Source of the DNA: Mesenet sp031546805
GTDB lineage: Bacteria > Pseudomonadota > Alphaproteobacteria > Rickettsiales > Anaplasmataceae
NCBI GenBank assembly: GCA_031546805.1
Contig: JAVBJW010000038.1
Coordinates: 1-15,427 of the forward strand
Length of the DNA stretch: 15,427 nucleotides
Direction: 5' to 3'
Position 1 is the stretch's first letter. Every line of letters begins with the position of its first letter. A program made the translations under genes and the position numbers. The notes under the pieces are model-generated. The model was not told the origin of the DNA. It saw only the letters and a list, made by a program, of their open reading frames with translations, and made no database searches. Shown piece by piece: positions 8,191-15,427 of this stretch.

Positions 8191-8223
8191 ACTATATCTA
8201 AAACATAAGACCAAAACTATTTC

Positions 8224-11200
8224 TTAATAGCAGCATTTTGCTGCACAAGTTGACTTTCCAAACTCTAGATTGGAAATTTTAATTGTATCATATGCAGAAT
8301 AAATTAAAGCAGCAAAGCAGAGAATAATCACAATTGATGCACTTACAGCAATTGTAATATCAATACCTTTTTGCTTTTCATGAGGAACTAAATCTCTTAA
8401 GCCTCCAGGAATAAAATACGCTAAAAGTGAGGTAACTCCTAAAATACAAAAAGCAAGAAAAGCATAATTTTCTTTTTCAGAAAACATAGCCTTTAATGTT
8501 CTCTTGCATTTCTTAAGATTGGATAGTTTAGGTGAAGGAAAGCTTTGGCTGTGTAGTGGACTTGGGTTGTTACTGCTATGAAAGTTTAATTGATCATAAT
8601 TACTCCTACATGTATTGCTGTTTTGAGTTCGACAACCATATTCATAGTTGGTATTATTAGCTGGTTCATATACTTCATCTTTAGGTTCAGCAGTTTTCTT
8701 TTTTGCAGGCGTAATTGCATCCTTGCATTTATTATACAAAGATAATCCACCTTGAACAATACCAACCACAAATTCACTTCCAATTTTTGCTCTATTAGTT
8801 TTTTGTACTGATATCTCGTTTGATTCTTTCTCTTTAGTTTTTAACTCTTTCTCATAGAGTGCTAGTCCTACTGTATTATGAATTGCTGTTTCAGCTCTTG
8901 TTAAATCACTGTAATAAATTATTTCAACATGATTTTGCATTTGCTTGTATCTCTCAACTATCTTTTCATCACTATTTTTTTTTCTTTGTGTAATGCAGTT
9001 TTCTATTTTAGATGTTAGATTTTGAAATAAATTAGTAATAGTTTGATCTTGGTCATTTTGAGAACTTTGACCTAAATTTTCCCATTTATCAAGATTGCTA
9101 CTAAGCTTCTGAAATAGCTGATAAATATCATCAGACGTAGTTTTACTTTCTTGCTCTTCATTATCATTAGCCTGCGGTTCCTGTTGTGTATTTTCTGCTG
9201 CATTAGTATCATTGTTAAAGCTTTCAACTTCTTTTTCCTGACCTGTTTCATTAACATCTAATTCTGGCGAGTTATTTTCTACAGAATCACTATCTTGAGT
9301 ATTGTCTAATAATTTATTTTCTGCTATCTCATCAGTAGTGAAGTTATCTGTGCCTGCTTGTGGTATAGTATTTTTTATAACCTCTTCCACTAACTCTTTA
9401 CTAGGGATAATTTTTTCTATTAACTGCTCAAGCTTCTCAATGTTTTTTTCTAAAACCTCTGATAAACGAGTGCCATTTTTGCTAATAAAAAGATTTACTC
9501 TTGCCATTTCTTTATAATTACAAACTGCACTATCCAATTTGTCGAACAATTTATCAATGTTGGATTCTTGTGTCTCATTCAAATTTAACTTTATTGTGTT
9601 GAACTCATCTTTCTTCTTACGTATAAAACTATTGTAACTCTCAATATTCTTATTTAAAGTAGTACGATATTGTTCTGCAGTAGATTTATCCATTGTTAAA
9701 AACTGTTGACTTGGAGATTGCTCTCTACCTTTTTGCAAAGTGTCTATTTTTTTTAATAATTGCTCACAGACATACACCAGTCTTTCATGTACAAATTTAG
9801 ATGCTTCTTTTAAATTTTGCTCTAATTCATCATAGTCATTAGCATCTCCAATTTTACAAAAACACTCCTTCTCCCAATTTATATTATACTCTATCTGGCT
9901 TTGAGGTTTGGCATTAGTACCTTCTTCTGTAATCTTTAACTCTTTTGTTACTTCAGTTGCAACTTCAATATTCTGAACTGCTTTTGGTTCATTTATAGGA
10001 TTACTTAGGAGTTTGTCGATGTCAATCGTCATTGAATAAAGTAAATGCCCATCTCCTGAAGTCTTCTCAAAACTGTTAGAGATAGACTTAAAACTCTCTT
10101 GAAATTTATCAAATAACGACTCAATTTTAAAATTTTTAGGATAAGTAATAACATATGTGCAAGATACTTGGTTATCATTTTTATATAAAAAATTGGACAA
10201 ATAACGACGCACTAATGGATTATTAATTGTATCTGAAAATGCTTTACTCTGTGCATTTAATATTGATATACCACTAACCAATGACTCAATATTATTTAAA
10301 TTATTAAGCTTAATTTTTTGACACTCGACTTCTAATCTAAAGCTTACTTTTTTAGTATAGAACAAATTTAAACTCTGTAGTCGATTCATAATATTAGACA
10401 CTACCTGTTCTGTATAATATTTTATCTTAAACAGATCACTAATTTTTGCCGCAGCATTCTTAGCTTTTGACACAACCAAATTAACTCCTGGTATAGCCAA
10501 ATTAACTTCTGTTACACTATGTTTATCATCATCTACAAAAACAGAAAATTTACTTTCATCCAAACAAAGATCAAAAAAGCTTATCAGAGAAACGATTTTA
10601 TAAATTATAGCGTTGTATACATTATCTAACGCTGCTTTTTCTATTTGATTAAAATTATGATCACTAATACCTATATCAAAACTAAATTTCAACTTTTCTT
10701 TCTCCTCTGAAGTCGATTTCTTTAATTGCAAATGCCCATTTTCATAACGAAGCGAGGAAGTAGAACAAGTAACATTTTCAATTTTGATTTCTATTTCCTC
10801 ACTTCTTTTACTTTCCTCTTCTTTTTCTTGACTATCTTTTATCTTAATTTTTTCGCTGAACTGTTCTTCAATTATTTTAGACTGATCATTAAAAGATTGG
10901 ATAGAATTTCCTAAAAAGGCACTATTTAAGTTATAATTAAATAGTAAATATTCATTCTGCTTATGCTTAATTTTGCACTGATCTTGACCACCACCAAAGA
11001 TGCTCTTTATACACTCAGCATTATTCTCTTCTGAAGCTAAACAAAATACTATTTCACTTTTATTACCTTTAATTTTCTTAGCAAAAAACGGATATATATT
11101 TAATTTACCTTTTGATTCAGTTGTTAATTGGTGATGATTAACTTCAATTATGGATTTGCCTAGTTCATTTTCTATTAACTTCTTAAAATTAGAAACGCAT

Positions 11201-11718
11201 TTTAATACTCCTTCTATATGTTCTGTATTTATTTCACTACTGGCAAAAGTAATTTCAACTTTCTCGCTTGTATCAAAATTAAAGTCAAATTTATCTTTAT
11301 TAATTTCAATAAATTCTATTTTTTCTTCACTTTGAAATGAACTTTTTATCTTCTGCAACCGTCCAGCCTTTTCTTTTTGTTGCTTCGCTTGCTTGCTATC
11401 TATATATGTATTGTTGTCTTTAATATATTTCTTAATTGTAATGATTCTGTTACTTGCTTTATTATTGATTTTTATGTTGATTATTGATGTTGTATTTGTA
11501 TTATTCAAGATAAAAGCTGGAATAATGTAGAAATCCAGTAACTCAAAAATTATATCATTTGAATTTTCATTCCCCTGAGGAAGAGTGAATTTTATTCCTG
11601 TTACTTTATCATCATTATTTTGTATGATATGATTAACATTTATGTTAAATATTGTATTAAGCTTTTCATTTATTTGATCAAGCTTTTTATTACTATAAAG
11701 ATCATTTTCCCCATTCAT
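8224..11718 (-). CDS. Very large hypothetical protein with C-terminal two-helix membrane anchor (1164 aa)
   Basis: I do not recognise this family. Residues 1-580 are mixed strand/helix with possible recurring units; 300-312 is a Glu/Lys-rich stretch. Residues 625-785 are highly helical and probably coiled coil. Residues 798-863 are an acidic Asn/Gln/Glu linker, 864-975 again helical, and 1005-1075 polar and Pro/Ser/Asn-rich. Two membrane helices at about 1085-1104 and 1119-1141 enclose a 14-residue loop; the protein ends in a Cys-containing tail (CAAKCCY). There is no N-terminal signal peptide, so the long N-terminal part should be cytoplasmic and tethered by its C-terminus. The ATG at 11716-11718 has no clear Shine-Dalgarno; a candidate promoter lies at 11747-11775. 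The 113-aa gene follows 49 bp downstream. A structural, tethering or host-interaction role is possible but not shown. Confidence 0.8.
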   Translation of the reverse strand: MNGENDLYSNKKLDQINEKLNTIFNINVNHIIQNNDDKVTGIKFTLPQGNENSNDIIFELLDFYIIPAFILNNTNTTSIINIKINNKASNRIITIKKYIKDNNTYIDSKQAKQQKEKAGRLQKIKSSFQSEEKIEFIEINKDKFDFNFDTSEKVEITFASSEINTEHIEGVLKCVSNFKKLIENELGKSIIEVNHHQLTTESKGKLNIYPFFAKKIKGNKSEIVFCLASEENNAECIKSIFGGGQDQCKIKHKQNEYLLFNYNLNSAFLGNSIQSFNDQSKIIEEQFSEKIKIKDSQEKEEESKRSEEIEIKIENVTCSTSSLRYENGHLQLKKSTSEEKEKLKFSFDIGISDHNFNQIEKAALDNVYNAIIYKIVSLISFFDLCLDESKFSVFVDDDKHSVTEVNLAIPGVNLVVSKAKNAAAKISDLFKIKYYTEQVVSNIMNRLQSLNLFYTKKVSFRLEVECQKIKLNNLNNIESLVSGISILNAQSKAFSDTINNPLVRRYLSNFLYKNDNQVSCTYVITYPKNFKIESLFDKFQESFKSISNSFEKTSGDGHLLYSMTIDIDKLLSNPINEPKAVQNIEVATEVTKELKITEEGTNAKPQSQIEYNINWEKECFCKIGDANDYDELEQNLKEASKFVHERLVYVCEQLLKKIDTLQKGREQSPSQQFLTMDKSTAEQYRTTLNKNIESYNSFIRKKKDEFNTIKLNLNETQESNIDKLFDKLDSAVCNYKEMARVNLFISKNGTRLSEVLEKNIEKLEQLIEKIIPSKELVEEVIKNTIPQAGTDNFTTDEIAENKLLDNTQDSDSVENNSPELDVNETGQEKEVESFNNDTNAAENTQQEPQANDNEEQESKTTSDDIYQLFQKLSSNLDKWENLGQSSQNDQDQTITNLFQNLTSKIENCITQRKKNSDEKIVERYKQMQNHVEIIYYSDLTRAETAIHNTVGLALYEKELKTKEKESNEISVQKTNRAKIGSEFVVGIVQGGLSLYNKCKDAITPAKKKTAEPKDEVYEPANNTNYEYGCRTQNSNTCRSNYDQLNFHSSNNPSPLHSQSFPSPKLSNLKKCKRTLKAMFSEKENYAFLAFCILGVTSLLAYFIPGGLRDLVPHEKQKGIDITIAVSASIVIILCFAALIYSAYDTIKISNLEFGKSTCAAKCCY

Positions 11719-11746
11719 AAATAAACTACTTTTAATGCTATTTAAT

Positions 11747-11775
11747 ATAATAATTAATTTTTAAATATCAATCAA
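11747..11775 (-). promoter_or_regulatory. Candidate promoter of the 1164-aa/113-aa unit
   Basis: On the minus strand TTGATT (11770-11775) and TATTAT (11747-11752) are separated by exactly 17 nt. Transcription would start about 20 nt before the ATG at 11718. The -10 matches five of six and the -35 four of six consensus bases. The 157-bp spacer to pyrC is nearly all A/T, so chance matches are likely. Confidence 0.38.
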
Positions 11776-11875
11776 TAAAATATTTACATTAAGTCTTAAT
11801 ATAAAGATTAGAATAAAGTATTAATATTGAGTTAATTATAATAAAATTAGAATTATTATTAAAGTAGAATTATAC

Positions 11876-13213
11876 TTAACTTAGTAAATATACTGTCTTA
11901 CCAGATACTACAGTACGAACCACGCGTCCCTTTACTTTTCTCTTATTAAAAGGAGAATTTTTTGACTTACTGGCAAACTTACTAATGTCAACCTCCAAGC
12001 TATGCTCTAAATCGATTAAGGTTAAATCAGCCACGAGATTCCTTTTTATACGCCCACGTGGAACATGTATTATATCTGCAGGTTTATAGGTCAGTTTTCC
12101 AAGCAGATCCAATAAATCTATATGATTATTATAGTACAGCTCAAGTGCTAGTGGTAAAAGAGTTTCAAGCCCCACGATACCAAAAGCAGCTTCGCTTAAT
12201 GGTAAATCTTTAGAGCTTATGTCATGTGGCGCATGGTCAGTTGCTATGCAGTCAATAATACCGGACTTTAAACCCTCGATCATAGCTAGACGGTCTTGTT
12301 CTGATCGCAACGGTGGATTCATCTTTGCCATAGAAACATGCTTTTTGACATCATCTTCAGTTAAAATAAAATGATGAGGAGCAACTTCGCAAGTGACATT
12401 TAGTCCTTTTCTTTTTGCATCTGCAATTGCATTTAATGAATCTCTAGATGAAACATGTAAAACATGATAATGCACATTAGCCATATCTTGCATCAACAGA
12501 ATATCACGATTAACTATCGCTGCTTCTGAGATACTTGGAATGCCTACAACTCCTAACTCTTCAGAGATCTTCCCTTCATTAATACAACCGCTTGCAGACA
12601 AATTTAAATCTTCTGCATGCTGAGCAATAGGCACGTTTAACATGCAGGAGTAGCGAAGTGCTTGCCTCATTATATTAGCATTCATAACAGGCAACCCATC
12701 GTCAGTAAAGCCAACAGCTCCAGCTTCTTTGAGCAGTGCCATCTCGGTTAATTTATTTCCAGACTTTGTAATTGCTGCATAAAATTCAACATTAACACAA
12801 GAAGTCTCAAGTGCTCTGTATTTTAAATATCTAGCCAGCACTACGTTATCAATAGGTGGAGTCGTATTCGGCTGACAAACTACAGTAGTGACACCACCTG
12901 CAGCTGCAGATTTGCTGCCAGTATAGATGGTTTCTTTGTGCTCCTGTCCTGGTTCACGAAAATGCACATGAATATCAACAATTCCAGGTATAAGTACGAG
13001 ATCGCTACAATCTACAACTTCATCAATACCACTTGGTACGCCACTTGCAAATAAAGTTTCACCAAAATCAGCAATAATTTTACCTTCAGTTAAAAGTGAA
13101 CCTTTAATATCAAGCTTGGACTCAGGGTCAATAATACGAGCATTTATATATGCAACCCTATATCCTTCTTTTTGGCCATCGCCCAATAGATGCCAAGATT
13201 GATTTAGTGTCAT
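11876..13213 (-). CDS. pyrC: Dihydroorotase (class I)
   Basis: Dihydroorotase closes carbamoyl-aspartate to dihydroorotate, the third step of de novo UMP synthesis. The 445-residue amidohydrolase shows the zinc-binding DIHVHFREPG at 80-89 (His82, His84), GFTDDG at 168-173 (Asp171 or Asp172 as metal/active-site acid), QHAED at 198-202 (His199), HVLHVSS at 250-256 (His253) and the catalytic ATDHAPH at 324-330 (Asp326). CQPNTTPP at 113-120 is also typical. The pattern, with Asp rather than carbamylated Lys as bridging ligand, fits the class I (Bacillus/Aquifex-like) enzymes rather than the E. coli class II form. The N-terminus carries about 17 residues ahead of the usual first strand, so a later start is possible, although the ATG at 13211-13213 is the natural one. 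It is divergent from pccB. The frame is intact. Confidence 0.95.
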   Translation of the reverse strand: MTLNQSWHLLGDGQKEGYRVAYINARIIDPESKLDIKGSLLTEGKIIADFGETLFASGVPSGIDEVVDCSDLVLIPGIVDIHVHFREPGQEHKETIYTGSKSAAAGGVTTVVCQPNTTPPIDNVVLARYLKYRALETSCVNVEFYAAITKSGNKLTEMALLKEAGAVGFTDDGLPVMNANIMRQALRYSCMLNVPIAQHAEDLNLSASGCINEGKISEELGVVGIPSISEAAIVNRDILLMQDMANVHYHVLHVSSRDSLNAIADAKRKGLNVTCEVAPHHFILTEDDVKKHVSMAKMNPPLRSEQDRLAMIEGLKSGIIDCIATDHAPHDISSKDLPLSEAAFGIVGLETLLPLALELYYNNHIDLLDLLGKLTYKPADIIHVPRGRIKRNLVADLTLIDLEHSLEVDISKFASKSKNSPFNKRKVKGRVVRTVVSGKTVYLLS

Positions 13214-13261
13214 AAAGAATAAACATTAATTGTATTAATTGTAATGAACTATAATTTTGAC

Positions 13262-13329
13262 ACAAGTTTTATAATAAGTACGAAAGAGGTGCATCTATAT
13301 ATAACATCTTAGATTCTTATAAAACTTGT
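13262..13329. repeat. 13-bp inverted repeat in the pyrC/pccB divergent spacer
   Basis: Perfect arms at 13262-13274 and 13317-13329 are separated by 42 nt that hold a second, imperfect pairing (AAGAGGTG with AACATCTT). The element occupies the 230-bp spacer between two divergent starts. It could be a hairpin in a leader RNA, a binding site, or a remnant of a small palindromic element. Apart from it I see no RNA gene and no convincing promoter in the spacer. Confidence 0.5.
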
Positions 13330-13443
13330 TTATGACAACTAAATTGCTAATAGATAAGCTGTTTTGAAAGATATCTAACTACTTTTTCAGACTATACATT
13401 TAATTTTTAATACACTAAAATCTCGACTACTAATTTACGATGA

Positions 13444-14970
13444 ATGACAGATATGAGCTTTGGTATATTAGATGACAAACGGATCAAATCGCAAGAAGGT
13501 GGAGGGACTCTAAAAGCTGAAGCACAGCATAAAAAGGGCAAACTTACAGCAAGAGAAAGAATAAGTGTCTTGCTTGATGAAGGCTCATTTCAAGAATATG
13601 ATGCCTTTGTTGAACATAGATCAGAAAATTTCGGTATGACTAAATTTTTAGGGGATGGCGTTATCACTGGTTGCGGCAAGATAAACGGTAAGACAGTTTT
13701 TGTTTATGCTCAAGATTTTACAGTATTTGGTGGATCTTTAGGCCAAGCACATGCAAGTAAGATATGTAAAATAATGGATAAGGCAATAAGTGTTCGGGCG
13801 CCAATTATTAGTTTAAATGATTCCGGTGGAGCACGAATTCAAGAGGGAATTGACTCTTTATCTGGATATGGTGAAATTTTTCAGAGAAATGTCGATGCAT
13901 CTGGTTTAATACCACAAATATCTTTAATTATGGGTCCATGTGCAGGTGGTGCAGTTTATTCTCCAGCTTTAACTGATTTTATCTTTATGGTAAAAGATAC
14001 CTCGTATATGTTTGTCACTGGTCCTGATGTTGTCAAAAAAGTTACATATGAAAATGTAAGTTATGAGGATTTAGGTGGAGCAAAAATCCATGCAAATAAA
14101 ACAGGAGTTGCAGATCTTGCATTTGCAAATGATATTGAAGCCTTAATGCAAGTCCGTCAATTTTTAAATTTTTTGCCAGCAAATAATTGTGAATCTCCAG
14201 TTTTTAAACATACTTTAGATCCAGTAGATTACATAGATGATTCCTTAAATACTTTAATCCCACCTAATTCTAACACGCCATATGATATGTACGAATTGAT
14301 AGAGAAAATTTGTGATGAAAGAGTATTTTTTGAAATAAAACCTGATTTTGCCCGCAACATTATTATTGGATTTGGAAGAATAGGTGGTAATGTTATAGGA
14401 ATAGTAGCAAATCAACCTCTACAACTTGCAGGTTGTTTGGATGTAGATGCATCGTGTAAAGCTGCAAGGTTTGTGCGCTTTTGTGATGCATTTAATATCC
14501 CTATTATAACCCTTATTGATGTGCCAGGTTTTATGCCAGGTGTGAGCCAAGAACATAATGGTATAATAAAACATGGTGCTAAACTGCTTTATGCTTACGC
14601 AGAAGCAACGGTACCAAAGATTAGCTTGATCACACGCAAAGCATATGGTGGCGCCTATATCGTAATGAATTCAAAGCATTTAAAAGGTGATATTAATTAT
14701 GCTTGGCCCAGTGCAGAGATAGCAGTTATGGGCCCTGAAGGAGCGGTGGAGATAATATTTAGGCAAGAAAAAGAACCTGAAAGAATTAAGTTACTGACAC
14801 AAGAGTATCGTGAAAAATTCTCCAATCCTTTTCTTGCTGCATCACGTGGATTTATTGATGATGTGATTTATCCAAGCCATACAAGATGTTACCTTTACAA
14901 TTCTCTAGAGCTATTGAAAAATAAACAAGTTAATAAAGCTTGGCGCAAACATGACAATTTACCAATTTAG
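13444..14970 (+). CDS. pccB: Propionyl-CoA carboxylase beta subunit (carboxyltransferase)
   Basis: PccB moves CO2 from biotin on the alpha subunit (PccA) to propionyl-CoA, giving methylmalonyl-CoA. The 508 residues hold the two crotonase-like halves of the family. The N-terminal half shows NDSGGARIQEG at 125-135, the oxyanion-hole GPCAGGAVYSPA at 164-175 and VTGPDVVK at 191-198. The C-terminal half shows AGCLDVDASCKAARF from about 328, DVPGFMPGVSQE from about 358, then IIKHGAKLLYAYAEATVP, RKAYGGAYIVM and the NYAWPSAEIAVMGPEGA segment. The IKHGAKLLYAYAEATVP stretch favours propionyl-CoA carboxylase over acetyl-CoA or methylcrotonyl-CoA enzymes. The C-terminal KHDNLPI is the usual ending, so the gene is complete although IS debris begins within about 10 bp of its stop. 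pccA is not in the window. A second Met at residue 4 is an alternative start. Confidence 0.95.
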   Translation: MTDMSFGILDDKRIKSQEGGGTLKAEAQHKKGKLTARERISVLLDEGSFQEYDAFVEHRSENFGMTKFLGDGVITGCGKINGKTVFVYAQDFTVFGGSLGQAHASKICKIMDKAISVRAPIISLNDSGGARIQEGIDSLSGYGEIFQRNVDASGLIPQISLIMGPCAGGAVYSPALTDFIFMVKDTSYMFVTGPDVVKKVTYENVSYEDLGGAKIHANKTGVADLAFANDIEALMQVRQFLNFLPANNCESPVFKHTLDPVDYIDDSLNTLIPPNSNTPYDMYELIEKICDERVFFEIKPDFARNIIIGFGRIGGNVIGIVANQPLQLAGCLDVDASCKAARFVRFCDAFNIPIITLIDVPGFMPGVSQEHNGIIKHGAKLLYAYAEATVPKISLITRKAYGGAYIVMNSKHLKGDINYAWPSAEIAVMGPEGAVEIIFRQEKEPERIKLLTQEYREKFSNPFLAASRGFIDDVIYPSHTRCYLYNSLELLKNKQVNKAWRKHDNLPI

Positions 14971-14979
14971 TGTATAGTT

Positions 14980-15427
14980 ATCATAAGATGGGCAAAAGCA
15001 GGTGTTTGGCATTCAATACTTTAGCAGTTGATGAAGACACAGATGATAGATTCAACAGAGCGCATCAGCATGTGCAAGAAAAAAAATCAAGAAACCGGTA
15101 AAGAGCAAGAATTAGGAAGATCTAAATTCAACCAAGTTACACGCTGCTTGCGACGTTCTTGGCAACCCACTGAGGTTTTTTGTTACCGGCTGGTTAAAAT
15201 GTCAAAGCTTTAGATTTTATAAGTGCATGTGATTGCCGATAAAATGATATGATTGAAGCTGTAAATGCTGAGCTTGTTATTCCTCCACGTTCCAGTCGCA
15301 AAACACCGAAAGAATACGATAAAGAGCTATATAAAGATTAATTGATTTAATAAACTAAAACATTTCCGTAGAGTTGTTACGATAAATTGGCCGTCTCTTT
15401 TCTATCTTTCGTTGCTGGTATCTATCT
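14980..15427 (+). pseudogene. Degraded IS5-family transposase (runs off the window)
   Basis: Shifting between frames recovers a familiar IS5-family (IS427/IS1031-like) DDE transposase in order. The pieces are RWAKAGVWHSIL (from 14986), MIDST (from about 15043; first catalytic Asp), RAHQHVQEKK (from 15057, another frame), NQETGKEQELGRSK, TKLHAACDVLGNPLRFFVTG (from about 15130, another frame), VIADK, then IEAVNAELVIPPRSSRKTPK (from 15252), NKLKHFRRV, and DKLAVSFLSFVAGIY at the window edge. An in-frame TAG interrupts it at 15022-15024. Several small deletions and frameshifts are evident, including loss of the segment with the catalytic Glu (expected NLIENFF). The 5' end of the IS and its terminal repeat are not visible. 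The element cannot make active transposase. A 61-codon open frame at 15028-15213 is only part of it. Confidence 0.85.

Noticed and set aside
7833..11718. The large/small pair as a cytoplasmic incompatibility (cif) or toxin-antitoxin operon
   Set aside because: No deubiquitinase, nuclease or known toxin motif is visible in either protein; the anchored helical layout does not match those families.
13214..13443. tRNA or other known RNA gene in the divergent spacer
   Set aside because: The inverted repeat does not fold as a cloverleaf, and no T-loop or anticodon-arm consensus is visible.
15028..15213. 61-codon open frame read as a separate small gene
   Set aside because: Its first half is recognisable IS5 transposase (GKEQELGRSK) and its second half is the same transposase read out of frame.
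1..15427. CRISPR array or tandem repeats
   Set aside because: No regularly spaced repeats were seen; the only tandem repeat noted is a three-copy AGCAAT at 115-126 within coding sequence.

Overview
The window looks like chromosomal DNA from an obligate intracellular alphaproteobacterium of the order Rickettsiales, most probably Wolbachia. This rests on the strong A+T bias, the sparse Shine-Dalgarno signals, a eukaryote-type isoleucyl-tRNA synthetase, an ankyrin-repeat protein with a membrane anchor, large lineage-type membrane proteins I cannot name, and a decayed IS5-family transposase. The genus is recognition, not proof.

Layout. Positions 1-138 hold the C-terminal end of an unidentified + strand gene, followed by two hairpins (151-179 and 231-256) that separate it from a convergent minus-strand gene for a small two-helix membrane protein (283-882). 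Next come ileS (1008-4181, minus) and, divergently, the ankyrin/membrane protein (4402-5586, plus). A minus-strand pair, tsaC-type threonylcarbamoyl-AMP synthase (7144 to 6533) then holB (6524 to 5640), is divergent from coaE (7195-7776, plus). A second minus-strand pair has a 1164-residue membrane-anchored protein (11718 to 8224) followed by a 113-residue single-span membrane protein (8174 to 7833). pyrC (13213 to 11876, minus) and pccB (13444-14970, plus) diverge from a 230-bp spacer containing a 13-bp inverted repeat. From about 14980 to the window end lies a degraded IS5-type transposase.

How the genes fit together. Most identified genes are housekeeping: tRNA charging (IleRS), tRNA t6A modification (TsaC), replication clamp loading (delta prime), coenzyme A synthesis (CoaE), pyrimidine synthesis (PyrC) and propionyl-CoA carboxylation (PccB). 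The accessory part is four predicted membrane proteins: the 199-aa, 394-aa ankyrin, 113-aa and 1164-aa products. The 1164/113-aa pair is the best candidate for an undescribed system: two co-directional genes 49 bp apart, with helical cytoplasmic parts, C-terminal membrane anchors, and an unusually strong ribosome binding site on the second gene. Its function cannot be read from the sequence.
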